Made by a program: the position numbers and the translations under genes
Assembly (NCBI RefSeq): GCF_027941775.1
Contig: NZ_CP115917.1
Location: 95,001-159,000, forward strand
DNA from: Tenacibaculum pacificus
GTDB taxonomy: Bacteria; Bacteroidota; Bacteroidia; Flavobacteriales; Flavobacteriaceae
Length of the DNA: 64,000 bases
Reading direction: 5' to 3'
Notes under the pieces: generated by a model
The model's database searches: none
Told to the model about the DNA's origin: nothing
Seen by the model: the letters and a program-made list of their open reading frames with translations, nothing else
Shown here: in pieces, positions 37,228-45,643 of the stretch
Position numbering within the stretch: the first letter of the stretch is position 1
Layout of the letters: every line of letters starts with the position of its first letter

Positions 37228-38007
37228 ATGGATAAATTTATTTTTCATAAAAATAGTAAAGTAGCTTATACTGATATTGGCAAAGGAAATACGATTGTTT
37301 TATTACATGGTTTTCTTGAAAATGCTATGATGTGGCGTGAAATTACAACTTCTTTAAGTCATAAAAACCGTGTTATTTGTATTGATTTATTAGGTCACGG
37401 AAATACGGAATGTATCGGTTATATTCATACTATGAGCGATATGGCTGAGGCTGTAAAAGCAGTTTTAAAAAACTTAAATATCAACAGTTTTTATATCATT
37501 GGGCATTCTATGGGAGGCTATGTTTCTTTAGCGGTTACTGAGAAATATCCGAAGAAAATAAAAGGAATTTGTTTGTTAAATTCGAGTGCGCAATCCGACT
37601 CTGAAGAACGTAAAAAACTACGATTAAGAGCGTCTAAAATGGCACAAACGAATTATAAAAGTTTGGTAAAAATGTCTATTTCAAACTTATTTAGTGCTCA
37701 AACCAGCACTCAATTTGCAACAGAAATTGCTGAAATAAAAAAACAAGCTTTACAAACACCTGTTCAAGGATATATCGCCGCAACCGAAGGAATGCGATTA
37801 AGAGAAAACAAAGAAGCTGTTTTACAAAATGTTGATAAACGGTTGATAATTGTAGGGAAAAATGATTCTATACTTAATTATCACACAATTATTGAGGAAG
37901 CAAATCGAACAAAAACCCCTTTTTACGAGCTTTCAGGCGGTCATATGAGTCATATTGAAAACAAGGATGAACTTCTAAAAATGCTACATAAATTTATTGA
38001 GAATTAA
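37228..38007 (+). CDS. alpha/beta-fold hydrolase
   Basis: 259 residues. Oxyanion motif HGFLENAMMW near 27, nucleophile elbow GHSMGG near 95 with the catalytic Ser, and catalytic His in the C-terminal GGHMSHIEN. The fold matches small-ester or C-C hydrolases. The substrate cannot be told from sequence. It is transcribed alone and followed by a repeat-rich gap. Confidence 0.85.
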   Translation: MDKFIFHKNSKVAYTDIGKGNTIVLLHGFLENAMMWREITTSLSHKNRVICIDLLGHGNTECIGYIHTMSDMAEAVKAVLKNLNINSFYIIGHSMGGYVSLAVTEKYPKKIKGICLLNSSAQSDSEERKKLRLRASKMAQTNYKSLVKMSISNLFSAQTSTQFATEIAEIKKQALQTPVQGYIAATEGMRLRENKEAVLQNVDKRLIIVGKNDSILNYHTIIEEANRTKTPFYELSGGHMSHIENKDELLKMLHKFIEN

Positions 38008-38049
38008 GAGCCTGTTTAAATTTTAAATAAAGTATTTTTTAGATATAAA

Positions 38050-38135
38050 CGTCACGCTGAATTTATTTCAGCATCGCATAAAACTAAGAACTACGGAAAA
38101 TCAGGATGTGAAACTGAAATAAATTCAGTTTGACG
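38050..38135. repeat. imperfect long inverted repeat
   Basis: CGTCA-GCTGAATTTATTTCAG at the left arm pairs with CTGAAATAAATTCAG-TGACG at the right arm, around a loop of about 30 nt. Similar GTCA-CTGAA-TTTCAG palindromes are common between genes in Bacteroidota. I see only one copy in this window. Confidence 0.75.
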
Positions 38136-38204
38136 GATTCGATTTTTTAGTGATAAAAGGTTTTTAAATGAAATTTAAACAAGTTTTAAATTGATATTAT
38201 TTTT

Positions 38205-38290
38205 TTGAAGCAATTTCCCGCTTTCCGCACTCGCTTTTTTTTGAATAAAAATCAAAAAAAGAGCTCAAACAATTGCTTCAATCGGGGCTA
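38205..38290 (+). repeat. dispersed intergenic repeat, copy 3
   Basis: Plus-strand copy nearly identical to copy 2 (one difference in the loop: GAATAAAAATC instead of GAAGAAAAATC). It ends 44 nt before the upp ATG. Confidence 0.9.
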
Positions 38291-38334
38291 TAAATTTGTG
38301 CGTTTTTTGTAAATTAGCTAGAAACTACTTTAAT

Positions 38335-38988
38335 ATGAAAATTCATCATTTAGCGAAAGAAACATCTATTTTAAATAAATTTTTATCAGAAATAAGAAGT
38401 ACAGATATTCAAAAAGATTCGATGCGTTTTCGAAGAAATATAGAACGAATCGGTGAAATTTTAGGATACGAATTAAGTAAAAAATTAGCATCAGAAACTA
38501 AAAAAGTACAAACTCCTTTAGGAACAAAACAAGTAGAAATTCCTGTTAATGATGTAATTTTATGTTCAATTTTAAGAGCAGGATTACCTTTGCATAATGG
38601 TTTATTAAATTATTTTGATGATGCTGAAAATGCTTTTATATCGGCTTATCGTCATCATCCAAATAACGATGCTGAATTTGAAATTGTAGTTGAATATTTT
38701 GCATCTCCATCAATTGATGGTAAAACTTTATTATTGGTCGACCCAATGTTAGCAACAGGACGTTCACTAGTTGCGGTTTATGAAGCTATCAAAAAATACG
38801 GAACTCCTAAAGAAATTCAAATAGTTTCAGTTATTGGTGCTTCCGAAGGAGTTGAATATGTCGCAAATAATTTCCCTGAAAACACTAGTTTATGGATTGC
38901 CGATATTGATGAAGGACTCAATGACAAAGGATATATTATTCCAGGTTTAGGTGATGCAGGCGATTTAGCTTATGGTACAAAAATGTAA
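38335..38988 (+). CDS. upp: uracil phosphoribosyltransferase
   Basis: 217 residues from the ATG at 38335. It salvages uracil to UMP using PRPP. The PRPP loop is LLVDPMLATGRSLVAVYEAI, with upstream CSILRAGLPLHNGLL and the C-terminal WIADIDEGLNDKGYIIPGLGDAGDLAYGT signature. It converges with the DUF6427 gene with only 2 nt between stops. Confidence 0.95.
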   Translation: MKIHHLAKETSILNKFLSEIRSTDIQKDSMRFRRNIERIGEILGYELSKKLASETKKVQTPLGTKQVEIPVNDVILCSILRAGLPLHNGLLNYFDDAENAFISAYRHHPNNDAEFEIVVEYFASPSIDGKTLLLVDPMLATGRSLVAVYEAIKKYGTPKEIQIVSVIGASEGVEYVANNFPENTSLWIADIDEGLNDKGYIIPGLGDAGDLAYGTKM

Positions 38989-38990
38989 AT

Positions 38991-39893
38991 TTATAGAACA
39001 TTTGCAAGTATTGAACAAGCGAAAAATAATAATAATAAGACATCTGAAATCCATTTTTTTTGAAATAATTCGAATCCGTTGGCTAAAATAATTGCAATCG
39101 GAAAAAAGAGTAATAAAAGTTCTGTGCCTGTTTTATGAGGTATTAAAAGCACAACTACTGACGAAATTAATAAGTAAACAAAGGTTAAAATCCAGCTTTT
39201 TCTAAAATTATTAAGAACTGATAATGCCTTCGGAGTTTTTAATATCAATGAATAAAAGACTAAAATACCTATAAATACGAAAGATAATACATACTTTATA
39301 TCAGTATAAAAATCAATATTATAAGATAAATTCCAATTAAATAGTTGGTTAAAAATTTCAGTTTTATCATACCAAAAACAATAGGTGAAAAATAAAAAAA
39401 TTACGCATCCGTAGCCTAGTAAAGGAATTAATAAAGTTTGATAAGTAAAGCGTTGATGTAAGTAAATAGAAATATAAAATAATACGCCAAATAATGCTGT
39501 ATAAGGTTCTATTAAAAAAGAAACACCAAGCCATAAACCTCCGTCAAATAACTTGTAAAAGGTATTTTTAGGTGATTGTAAGTTATAAACTTTCCGTGAA
39601 AATAATAAGATGATTAAGCAAGCAAAAAAGGTTTTATCAATATGAATAACATCAGGAAAAAAACCGATAAGTAGTATTAGAAATAAGAAAGCAAAGGAGT
39701 TATCAAAAGTTAATTTGTTTTTTGTAATTACAAAATTGAAGACTCCAAATACCGCTATAAAACCAATCAATTCTTTAGCCGTTTCAAAAGAGACTTCTTT
39801 AGAAAATAAGCTGAAAGAAAAGTAACTTAAAAACAGTGCAAAAAGCACAATGAAATTAACAGGTTTTGATTTACTGAAAAAATTGGCTAACAT
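38991..39893 (-). CDS. DUF6427-like multi-pass membrane protein
   Basis: 300 residues with about eight to ten hydrophobic helices and no soluble domain. From memory this neighbourhood (upp, then this protein, then a 70-residue TM protein) matches DUF6427 in flavobacteria. No catalytic motif is visible and the function is unknown. Its start is divergent from the small TM gene at 39936. Confidence 0.7.
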   Translation of the reverse strand: MLANFFSKSKPVNFIVLFALFLSYFSFSLFSKEVSFETAKELIGFIAVFGVFNFVITKNKLTFDNSFAFLFLILLIGFFPDVIHIDKTFFACLIILLFSRKVYNLQSPKNTFYKLFDGGLWLGVSFLIEPYTALFGVLFYISIYLHQRFTYQTLLIPLLGYGCVIFLFFTYCFWYDKTEIFNQLFNWNLSYNIDFYTDIKYVLSFVFIGILVFYSLILKTPKALSVLNNFRKSWILTFVYLLISSVVVLLIPHKTGTELLLLFFPIAIILANGFELFQKKWISDVLLLLFFACSILANVL

Positions 39894-39905
39894 AGTTTCT
39901 TTTTA

Positions 39906-39913
39906 TACTTTTG
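39906..39913 (+). promoter_or_regulatory. promoter -7 element for the 39936-41180 gene group
   Basis: TACTTTTG fits TAnnTTTG and lies 22 nt before the ATG of the small membrane protein gene. Confidence 0.55.
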
Positions 39914-39935
39914 CAAACATAAAGATAATCAAGTT

Positions 39936-40148
39936 ATGTTAGGATTAAATATTTTTAGATTAATTGCAGATTTATTTACTTTTATATTACAACCTTTCAA
40001 ATGGTTGCGATTAGAAGTAGCAAAAGGAGACTACGGTTGGTGGACATCAAATGCAGTTAACTGGTTTTTTGTTTTTATTTTAATAGTGTTATTTGGATAC
40101 TGGATGTGGCAATCGGCTACTTTCTTAAAAGAAGGAACTGAAGACTAA
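39936..40148 (+). CDS. DUF6341-like small membrane protein
   Basis: 70 residues with an amphipathic N-terminus (FRLIADLFTFILQPFKWLRL) and one clear membrane helix (about 43-62, WFFVFILIVLFGYWMW). It resembles the DUF6341 family found beside upp in flavobacteria. Function unknown. It is 24 nt upstream of trmB, so probably co-transcribed. Confidence 0.7.
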   Translation: MLGLNIFRLIADLFTFILQPFKWLRLEVAKGDYGWWTSNAVNWFFVFILIVLFGYWMWQSATFLKEGTED

Positions 40149-40172
40149 GCTTAAAACAGATATACATACACA

Positions 40173-40844
40173 TTGGGAAGCAAAAACAAACTGAAACGTT
40201 TCAAAGAAAATGAAACGTTTGCAAACGTACTTCAACCTACGAGAGAAGAAGTAATAGGAGATTTTCCTTTAAAAGGAAAGTGGAATACATTTTTTAAAAA
40301 CGACAACCCTATAGTTTTAGAACTTGGTTGTGGTAAAGGAGAGTATACCATTGCCTTAGCAGAAAAAAATCCGAATAAAAATTTTATTGGTATTGATATT
40401 AAAGGAGCTCGTTTTTGGCGTGGTGCTAAAACTGCCATAGAAAACGACATGCAAAATGTTGCCTTTATTAGAACTCAAATAGAATTAGTAGCTAATATTT
40501 TTGCGGAAAATGAAGTTGATGAGATTTGGATTACTTTTCCAGATCCACAAATAAAATATCAACGAACAAAACATAGAATGACAAATACATCATTCTTAAA
40601 AAGATATCACCACATTTTAAAAGAAGATGGTATTATGAACTTAAAAACCGATAGCGAGTTTATGCACGGTTACACTTTAGGTTTAATACATGGTGAAGGG
40701 CATGAAATTTTACATGCAAATCATAATGTTTACGTAAATGAAGGAGCGCCAGAAGAAGTAACTTCTACGCAAACTTTTTACGAAAAACAATATTTAGAAA
40801 TAGGAAAAGCAATTACTTACATCCGTTTTAAGTTAAAGTATTAA
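40173..40844 (+). CDS. trmB: tRNA (guanine(46)-N7)-methyltransferase
   Basis: 223 residues, TTG start at 40173. SAM-dependent methylation of G46 in the tRNA variable loop. SAM motif LELGCGKGEYTIALAEKNP near 50, IGIDIKGARFWRGAKTA, and the TrmB signature EIWITFPDPQIKYQRTKHRMTN. The C-terminus TFYEKQYLEIGKAITYIRFK is normal. It is followed 9 nt later by an alkyltransferase-like gene. Confidence 0.95.
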   Translation: MGSKNKLKRFKENETFANVLQPTREEVIGDFPLKGKWNTFFKNDNPIVLELGCGKGEYTIALAEKNPNKNFIGIDIKGARFWRGAKTAIENDMQNVAFIRTQIELVANIFAENEVDEIWITFPDPQIKYQRTKHRMTNTSFLKRYHHILKEDGIMNLKTDSEFMHGYTLGLIHGEGHEILHANHNVYVNEGAPEEVTSTQTFYEKQYLEIGKAITYIRFKLKY

Positions 40845-40853
40845 CTTTACTGA

Positions 40854-41180
40854 GTGAGTAAAAATCAAAACTTTTTCGAAAGAGTATACGAAGTGTCAAG
40901 GTTAATTCCATACGGAAGAGTAACCAGTTATGGCGCAATTGCAAGGTATTTAGGAGCAGCTCGATCTGCAAGAATGGTAGGTTGGGCAATGAATAATTCA
41001 CATACCAAAGATGTTCCTGCACATCGAGTTGTAAATCGAATCGGTTTACTTACAGGAAAACAACATTTTGATGGAACAAACCTTATGCAACAACTATTAG
41101 AAAGTGAAGGAATAGTTGTTGTTGATAATAAAATACAAAATTTCGAAACTGTATTTTGGAATCCTATTGATGAGTTGTAA
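40854..41180 (+). CDS. alkyltransferase-like protein (ATL), no catalytic Cys
   Basis: 108 residues, GTG start. It is an MGMT/Ada-type DNA-binding domain: IPYGRVTSYGAIARYLGAARSARMVGWAMN and the active-site segment VPAHRVVNRIG. The methyl-accepting Cys of PCHRV is replaced by Ala, so it cannot accept alkyl groups. ATL proteins bind O6-alkylguanine and pass it to nucleotide excision repair, a useful link to the uvrC gene in this window. Assignment as ATL is firm; its partner is inferred. Confidence 0.9.
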   Translation: MSKNQNFFERVYEVSRLIPYGRVTSYGAIARYLGAARSARMVGWAMNNSHTKDVPAHRVVNRIGLLTGKQHFDGTNLMQQLLESEGIVVVDNKIQNFETVFWNPIDEL

Positions 41181-41348
41181 ATACTAAAAACACTCATTTA
41201 ACTATATATTACTAAAACAATTGCCTTTTTAACCTACTTATTTAGTTCAATTTAACTGTAATTAATATAAAACCGTTCAAAATTGATATCTCTTATCTTA
41301 CTATAAATAAACACAATATAAACGCTTTATTTTCTGAAGGCTAAAATG

Positions 41349-41356
41349 TATCTTTG
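41349..41356 (+). promoter_or_regulatory. promoter -7 element of the Mrp-nfu operon
   Basis: TATCTTTG fits TAnnTTTG and lies 31 nt before the Mrp ATG at 41388. It excludes the earlier in-frame start at 41346. Confidence 0.6.
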
Positions 41357-41387
41357 TACCTTAGAATCAATTAAATTGAATACTCTA

Positions 41388-42518
41388 ATGAGTTTTAAAA
41401 AGCAAGATATTTACAAGGCGTTAGAAACTATAACGGCACCAGGAGAAGGTAAAAGTTTAGTTGAAAGCGAAAACATAAAAAACGTCGTTACTTTTGGTAA
41501 AGAAGTAATTGTTGATGTAACCATTTCAAACCCATCTTTACAAGCTAAAAAGAAGGTAGAAGTTGAAATAACCAAAGCAATTCATACAAATGTTGATGAT
41601 AGTATCGATGTAAAAGTGAATGTAAAAGTTGAGGTTCCTCAAAAAGAAAATCCAAATCAAATTAAAGGAAAAGAAATTCCTAATATAAAAAACATCATAG
41701 CAATAGCTTCAGGAAAAGGAGGTGTAGGGAAATCTACTATTACTTCTAATATGGCAGTTTCTTTAGCTAAAATGGGCTTTAAAGTTGGTGTTTTAGATGC
41801 TGATGTTTACGGACCATCGCAACATTTAATGTTTGATGTAGAAAAAGAAAAGCCATTATCTGTAAAAGTAGATGGACGTTCTAAAATGAAACCTGTTGAA
41901 AATTATGGTGTAAAATTATTATCACTAGGATTTTTTACAGACCCAAATCAAGCTGTAATTTGGCGTGGACCAATGGCTTCAAAAGCATTAAATCAATTAA
42001 TTTTTGATGCAGATTGGGGAGAATTAGATTTCTTATTAATCGACCTTCCTCCAGGAACAGGAGATATTCACTTATCAATAGTACAAGCCGTGCCTATTAG
42101 CGGAGCTGTAGTTGTAAGTACTCCTCAAAATATTGCCTTAGCAGATGCTAAAAAAGGAGTAGCAATGTTTCAACAAGAAAGTATAAACGTACCAGTTTTA
42201 GGTATTGTTGAAAACATGGCGTATTTTACACCTGCCGAATTACCAGATAATAAATATTATATCTTTGGTCAAGGCGGAGCTAAAAACTTAGCTGAAGATA
42301 TTGAAACTAGCTTTTTAGGTGAAATACCATTAGTACAAAGTATTCGTGAAGCAGGAGACGTAGGTCATCCAGTTGCTTTACAAGAAAACACACCTTTAGA
42401 AAAAGCATTTACCGATGTAACTAAAGAAATGGTTGCACAACTATTAAAAAGAAATAACAATTTACCAGCTACTGAAGTAGTTCGTATAACTACAATGAGT
42501 GGTTGTAGCACAAAATAA
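41388..42518 (+). CDS. Mrp/ApbC-type Fe-S cluster carrier ATPase
   Basis: 376 residues from the ATG at 41388. An N-terminal DUF59-like domain (about 1-90) precedes a ParA/MinD P-loop ATPase: deviant Walker A ASGKGGVGKSTITSNMA, switch LDADVYGPSQH and LLIDLPPGTGD. It stores and transfers Fe-S clusters to apo-proteins. The usual CXXC pair is not obvious; the C-terminus holds one Cys (SGCSTK). It is 9 nt upstream of nfu, fitting a joint Fe-S role. Confidence 0.92.
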   Translation: MSFKKQDIYKALETITAPGEGKSLVESENIKNVVTFGKEVIVDVTISNPSLQAKKKVEVEITKAIHTNVDDSIDVKVNVKVEVPQKENPNQIKGKEIPNIKNIIAIASGKGGVGKSTITSNMAVSLAKMGFKVGVLDADVYGPSQHLMFDVEKEKPLSVKVDGRSKMKPVENYGVKLLSLGFFTDPNQAVIWRGPMASKALNQLIFDADWGELDFLLIDLPPGTGDIHLSIVQAVPISGAVVVSTPQNIALADAKKGVAMFQQESINVPVLGIVENMAYFTPAELPDNKYYIFGQGGAKNLAEDIETSFLGEIPLVQSIREAGDVGHPVALQENTPLEKAFTDVTKEMVAQLLKRNNNLPATEVVRITTMSGCSTK

Positions 42519-42527
42519 TCAAAGATT

Positions 42528-42764
42528 ATGACAGCAACAGAAATAAGAGATAACGTAGAAAAAGCTTTAGAAGAAATTCGTCCATTTTTAATAAGCGATG
42601 GCGGAAATATTAAGCTTTTATCTATAGAAAAAAATATTGTAAAAGTTCAGTTAGAAGGTGCTTGTAGTGGATGTTCTGTAAATCAAATGACCTTAAAAAA
42701 TGGTGTTGAAGCAACCATTAAAAAATATGTTCCAAGTATTGAAGAGGTAATAAACGTAGCTTAA
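42528..42764 (+). CDS. NifU-family Fe-S scaffold protein (Nfu)
   Basis: 78 residues, only the NifU C-terminal domain: FLISDGGNIKLLSIEKNIVKVQLEGACSGCSVNQMTLKNGVEATIKK. The CxxC pair (CSGC) holds the cluster. It works with the Mrp carrier encoded just upstream to deliver Fe-S clusters. Confidence 0.94.
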   Translation: MTATEIRDNVEKALEEIRPFLISDGGNIKLLSIEKNIVKVQLEGACSGCSVNQMTLKNGVEATIKKYVPSIEEVINVA

Positions 42765-42786
42765 TAAACTTGTTTTAACTTTTTTT

Positions 42787-42876
42787 GGGCGTTCGGGCGT
42801 GCTTTCGCTACTCGCTTTTTTTAAATAGAAAAAATTTAAAAAAGAGCTCAAACAAACCTCTCAATCACTAACGCAA
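42787..42876 (+). repeat. dispersed intergenic repeat, copy 4 (divergent)
   Basis: Starts GGGCGTTCGGGCGTGCTTTCG and keeps CTACTCGCTTTTTTTAAAT ... AAAAAAGAGCTCAAACAAACC, then TCAATCACTAACGCA. The central hairpin is retained with changed sequence (compensating A/T arms). It lies between nfu and the nfu terminator. Confidence 0.82.
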
Positions 42877-42896
42877 CTAACAGACTTTAAAATAAA

Positions 42897-42927
42897 AACC
42901 TCACTATTTTTTTAAATAGTGAGGTTT
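42897..42927 (+). terminator. terminator after nfu
   Basis: AACCTCACTATT and AATAGTGAGGTT form a perfect 12-bp stem with a T-rich loop. Confidence 0.8.
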
Positions 42928-42986
42928 AAAAAAATATATAACAAAATATACAATTTTAAAGGTATATAGTTTTAATCAAATTTAAA

Positions 42987-43322
42987 ATGGAAACTCAAGA
43001 TATAACTCTAAAAATAACTGACAGAGAAGGAGTACTACACGAAATTGTTGCACCAACAGATATGGCAATGAATTTAATGGAAGTTATTCGTTTATATGAA
43101 TTAGCTCCTGAAGGTACAATTGGTGTTTGTGGAGGAATGGCAATGTGTGCATCTTGTCAATGTTATATAAAATCTGACCATGAATTACCTGAAATGGGTG
43201 ACGATGAAGATGCAATGCTTGCAGAAGCTTTTGATGTAGAAGACAATAGTCGTTTAGGATGTCAATTACCAATAAAACCAGAAATGGATGGTTTAGAAAT
43301 TGAATTAGCTCCTGAGAGCTAA
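42987..43322 (+). CDS. 2Fe-2S ferredoxin (adrenodoxin type)
   Basis: 111 residues. Cluster ligands are in GVCGGMAMCASCQC (CX5CX2C) and the distal LGCQLP. The acidic segment after the third Cys (MGDDEDAML) fits partner docking in adrenodoxin-type ferredoxins. Its stop codon interlocks with that of flavodoxin on the other strand (4-nt overlap), so the two transcripts collide with no terminator between them. Confidence 0.93.
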   Translation: METQDITLKITDREGVLHEIVAPTDMAMNLMEVIRLYELAPEGTIGVCGGMAMCASCQCYIKSDHELPEMGDDEDAMLAEAFDVEDNSRLGCQLPIKPEMDGLEIELAPES

Positions 43323-43840
43323 TTCAATAATTTTGAAAATTCATTTTCTAAAATTGAAAGCCAATCTGTAATTCTTTTTTGTGTAAGTTCTGGCTGATTA
43401 TCTTCATCAATTGCCAATCCATAAAACAAATCATTATTATAAATGGCTTTCGATTCTGTAAAATCGTAACCATCTACTGACCAAAAACCAGTGATTTTTC
43501 CTCCATTTTTTAAAATAACTTCTGCCAACATTCCTACGCCATCAATAAAGTATTCACCATAACCATATTGATCTCCTAGCCCATAAATTGCAACTGTTTT
43601 ATTGGTGAAATCGATAGTTTTAAATTCATCAAAATAACTTTCCCAATCACTTTGTAAATCGCCATCATACCAAGTTGAAAGTCCTAAAAGAAGAATATCA
43701 AATTGCTCAAAATCTGATTTTTTAACTTCAGATACTTCCATTACTTTTATATCGCTAAGATTCCAGTTATCTACAATAGAATTGGTGACTTCTTCTGTCA
43801 TTCCAGTATCTGAACCATAAATTAAACCGATTGTTTTCAT
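43319..43840 (-). CDS. fldA: flavodoxin
   Basis: 173 residues. The FMN phosphate loop is YGSDTGMTEEVTNSI near 9-23. The isoalloxazine-flanking residues are in LSTWYDGDLQSDW and GLGDQYGYGEYFIDGV, the long-chain flavodoxin pattern. Flavodoxin replaces ferredoxin when iron is scarce. It lies 16 nt after the PepSY reductase gene and has no room for its own promoter, so it is likely driven by the same iron-responsive promoter. Confidence 0.93.
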   Translation of the reverse strand: MKTIGLIYGSDTGMTEEVTNSIVDNWNLSDIKVMEVSEVKKSDFEQFDILLLGLSTWYDGDLQSDWESYFDEFKTIDFTNKTVAIYGLGDQYGYGEYFIDGVGMLAEVILKNGGKITGFWSVDGYDFTESKAIYNNDLFYGLAIDEDNQPELTQKRITDWLSILENEFSKLLN

Positions 43841-43856
43841 AGTTTATTTTTTAAGA

Positions 43857-45428
43857 TTATTGTTTTATAAAAGTTGTTTTTCTCCATTCGTTTAAGTTTA
43901 CAACTAAAAGAACACTTGCAATTGCTGTAAGTAGTAAGACTAGTATTTTTGATAATTCATCAGGATGCCCTATTATTTCTTCAATTACATGATAACAATT
44001 AAAAATTGCAACAATGATTCCCCATATTAAGGATGTTATTTTAAACCATTTTTTTGATAATTGAATTGTTAATAAAGCGAATAAAAAAGCAGTACCTTCC
44101 ATTAAAATACGCCATTGATGTGCCCAAAATGGCGTTTCGCCAGTTGATCCATCAATAAAAACAGTTTGATTAAAAAATACGGTTGCTAATCCGTAAATAT
44201 GATGAAAAATATATCCGAAGATAATTAACATCCAAAGGCTAATAATTTTTGTTTTCATAGGTATTGTATCGTTTTTAAGTATGGTTTTTTTTGGAATGAT
44301 TACTCTTTTCTTTCGTTTTTTCTTTCTGCTATGTAACCATAACATTGTTCCTGTTACAGGAAGTGAAGCGCCTATTAAACCTGCTAAAAAAACAAGAATT
44401 TTTCCACTGATACCTAAAATACTTCCTGTATGAATATCGTAGTATAAAGAATGTAGTTTTTCTCCTGCGTTTTTTTCTTTATCAAGTTTACTTTTGATTA
44501 AATCGCCTGTGTTAGGATGTATGTAATAGTGATCAGAACTACCGTAACTATCATCGTTAGGATAGGCAGTTATTTTAAGAGGAATTGTATCATGCTGTGG
44601 TAAATAATAAATAAATAGATTTCTGTTTTTTTGATTTTTATTTAATTGATTTTTAGCATTGATTAATGAGGTTTTCAAAAATTTAGTACTATCGATACTA
44701 ATTTTTTCTTTTTCTTTTTTACTTTCAAAAGTAACTAAGGTATATAGTGCGTCATCTACCCAAGTAAAAGACCAAGCAACGCCTGTAATTGCTAATATCA
44801 ATAAAATAGAAGCGCCATAAAAGCCTAAAACATTATGTGAATCAAAAACTACCTTTTGTTTTTTTGCGTTTGTTTTTATCGAAAATTTAGATTTCCTTCC
44901 TTTTTTAGTCTTAAAAACTTTGCTGTTTTTTGGAAACCATAAAATCAACCCTGTAATTAAAGAAATAATAAACAACATTACAGACCAACCTATTATTTGA
45001 GCCCCTAATTGACCAAGTAATAAATTTTGATGTATGTATAATACGATTATAAAAAAATCACTATTTAGGTTTTTTTCTTTCAGTAATTTTCCTGTATACG
45101 GGTTTATGTAGCTGAAATAATAACCACCTTCTTTTTTGGAAAGAAGAATGGTACTTCTATCGGTTTCAGTAAAATCATATATTCTAAGAACATCGTTATC
45201 TGATTGCTCTTTATAAATTGTAAGTATGTTGTTTAACGGTTTTTTCTGTAGATTTTCAGCCGTATTTTTAACGGTATAATAAGGATACGCTGCTAACCGA
45301 ATTTCTTTTTGAAAAGCATAAATACAGCCTGTAATACAAACTATAAAAATAATTAAACCTGATGATAAGGCTATCCATAAATGGATTTTTCGAATGGTAT
45401 TTTTAAAATTAAATTTTTTCAATTTCAT
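43857..45428 (-). CDS. PepSY-associated transmembrane reductase (XusC-like)
   Basis: 523 residues from the ATG at 45428 (the TTG at 45443 is less likely because it falls inside a strong hairpin). PepSY_TM layout: helix 1 after RKIHLWIALSSGLIIFIV, a PepSY-like periplasmic domain, further helices with His residues (FDSHNVLGFYGASILLILAITGVAWSF, HSLYYDIHTGSILGISGKILVFLAGLIGASLPVTGTMLW) and four C-terminal helices. This family reduces ferric siderophores at the inner membrane. It is divergent from a TonB receptor plus DUF4374 gene, the Xus gene set. Substrate is unproven. Confidence 0.87.
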   Translation of the reverse strand: MKLKKFNFKNTIRKIHLWIALSSGLIIFIVCITGCIYAFQKEIRLAAYPYYTVKNTAENLQKKPLNNILTIYKEQSDNDVLRIYDFTETDRSTILLSKKEGGYYFSYINPYTGKLLKEKNLNSDFFIIVLYIHQNLLLGQLGAQIIGWSVMLFIISLITGLILWFPKNSKVFKTKKGRKSKFSIKTNAKKQKVVFDSHNVLGFYGASILLILAITGVAWSFTWVDDALYTLVTFESKKEKEKISIDSTKFLKTSLINAKNQLNKNQKNRNLFIYYLPQHDTIPLKITAYPNDDSYGSSDHYYIHPNTGDLIKSKLDKEKNAGEKLHSLYYDIHTGSILGISGKILVFLAGLIGASLPVTGTMLWLHSRKKKRKKRVIIPKKTILKNDTIPMKTKIISLWMLIIFGYIFHHIYGLATVFFNQTVFIDGSTGETPFWAHQWRILMEGTAFLFALLTIQLSKKWFKITSLIWGIIVAIFNCYHVIEEIIGHPDELSKILVLLLTAIASVLLVVNLNEWRKTTFIKQ

Positions 45429-45440
45429 TTGTTTTAAAGA

Positions 45441-45469
45441 CAAAACTCTGATTTTACATCAGAGTTTTG
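45441..45469 (-). other. 12-bp perfect hairpin in the PepSY leader
   Basis: CAAAACTCTGAT, a 5-nt loop and ATCAGAGTTTTG form a stem that ends 12 nt before the PepSY ATG. It may affect translation. It could also be a terminator for an unseen minus-strand transcript. Confidence 0.6.
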
Positions 45470-45611
45470 CTGTATTTAAAAAACTAATAATTCAAATAGA
45501 ATACAACACACAATAAAAAAGTTGGGGGACTTTATTATTTTTATAAAAACAGTATTTTTTTTTGAATACTATTCTTTTTTCTTATTAAGATTAAATAGTA
45601 ATAGGTGTCGA

Positions 45612-45640
45612 CAAAAGTATTTACAAAAAATGGAATACAA
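45612..45640 (-). promoter_or_regulatory. promoter of the PepSY-flavodoxin operon
   Basis: On the minus strand TACTTTTG (45619-45612) is the -7 and TTG (45640-45638) the -33, spaced 18 nt. The palindrome at 45644-45666 begins 4 bp upstream of the -33. Confidence 0.6.
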
Positions 45641-45643
45641 AAG

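Larger units (their letters stand above)
38008..38334. other. repeat-filled gap between hydrolase and upp
   Basis: 327 nt with no gene. It contains the long inverted repeat at 38050-38135 and dispersed repeat copy 3 at 38205-38290, so about half of the gap is repeat sequence. No convincing promoter or terminator was picked out here. Confidence 0.7.
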
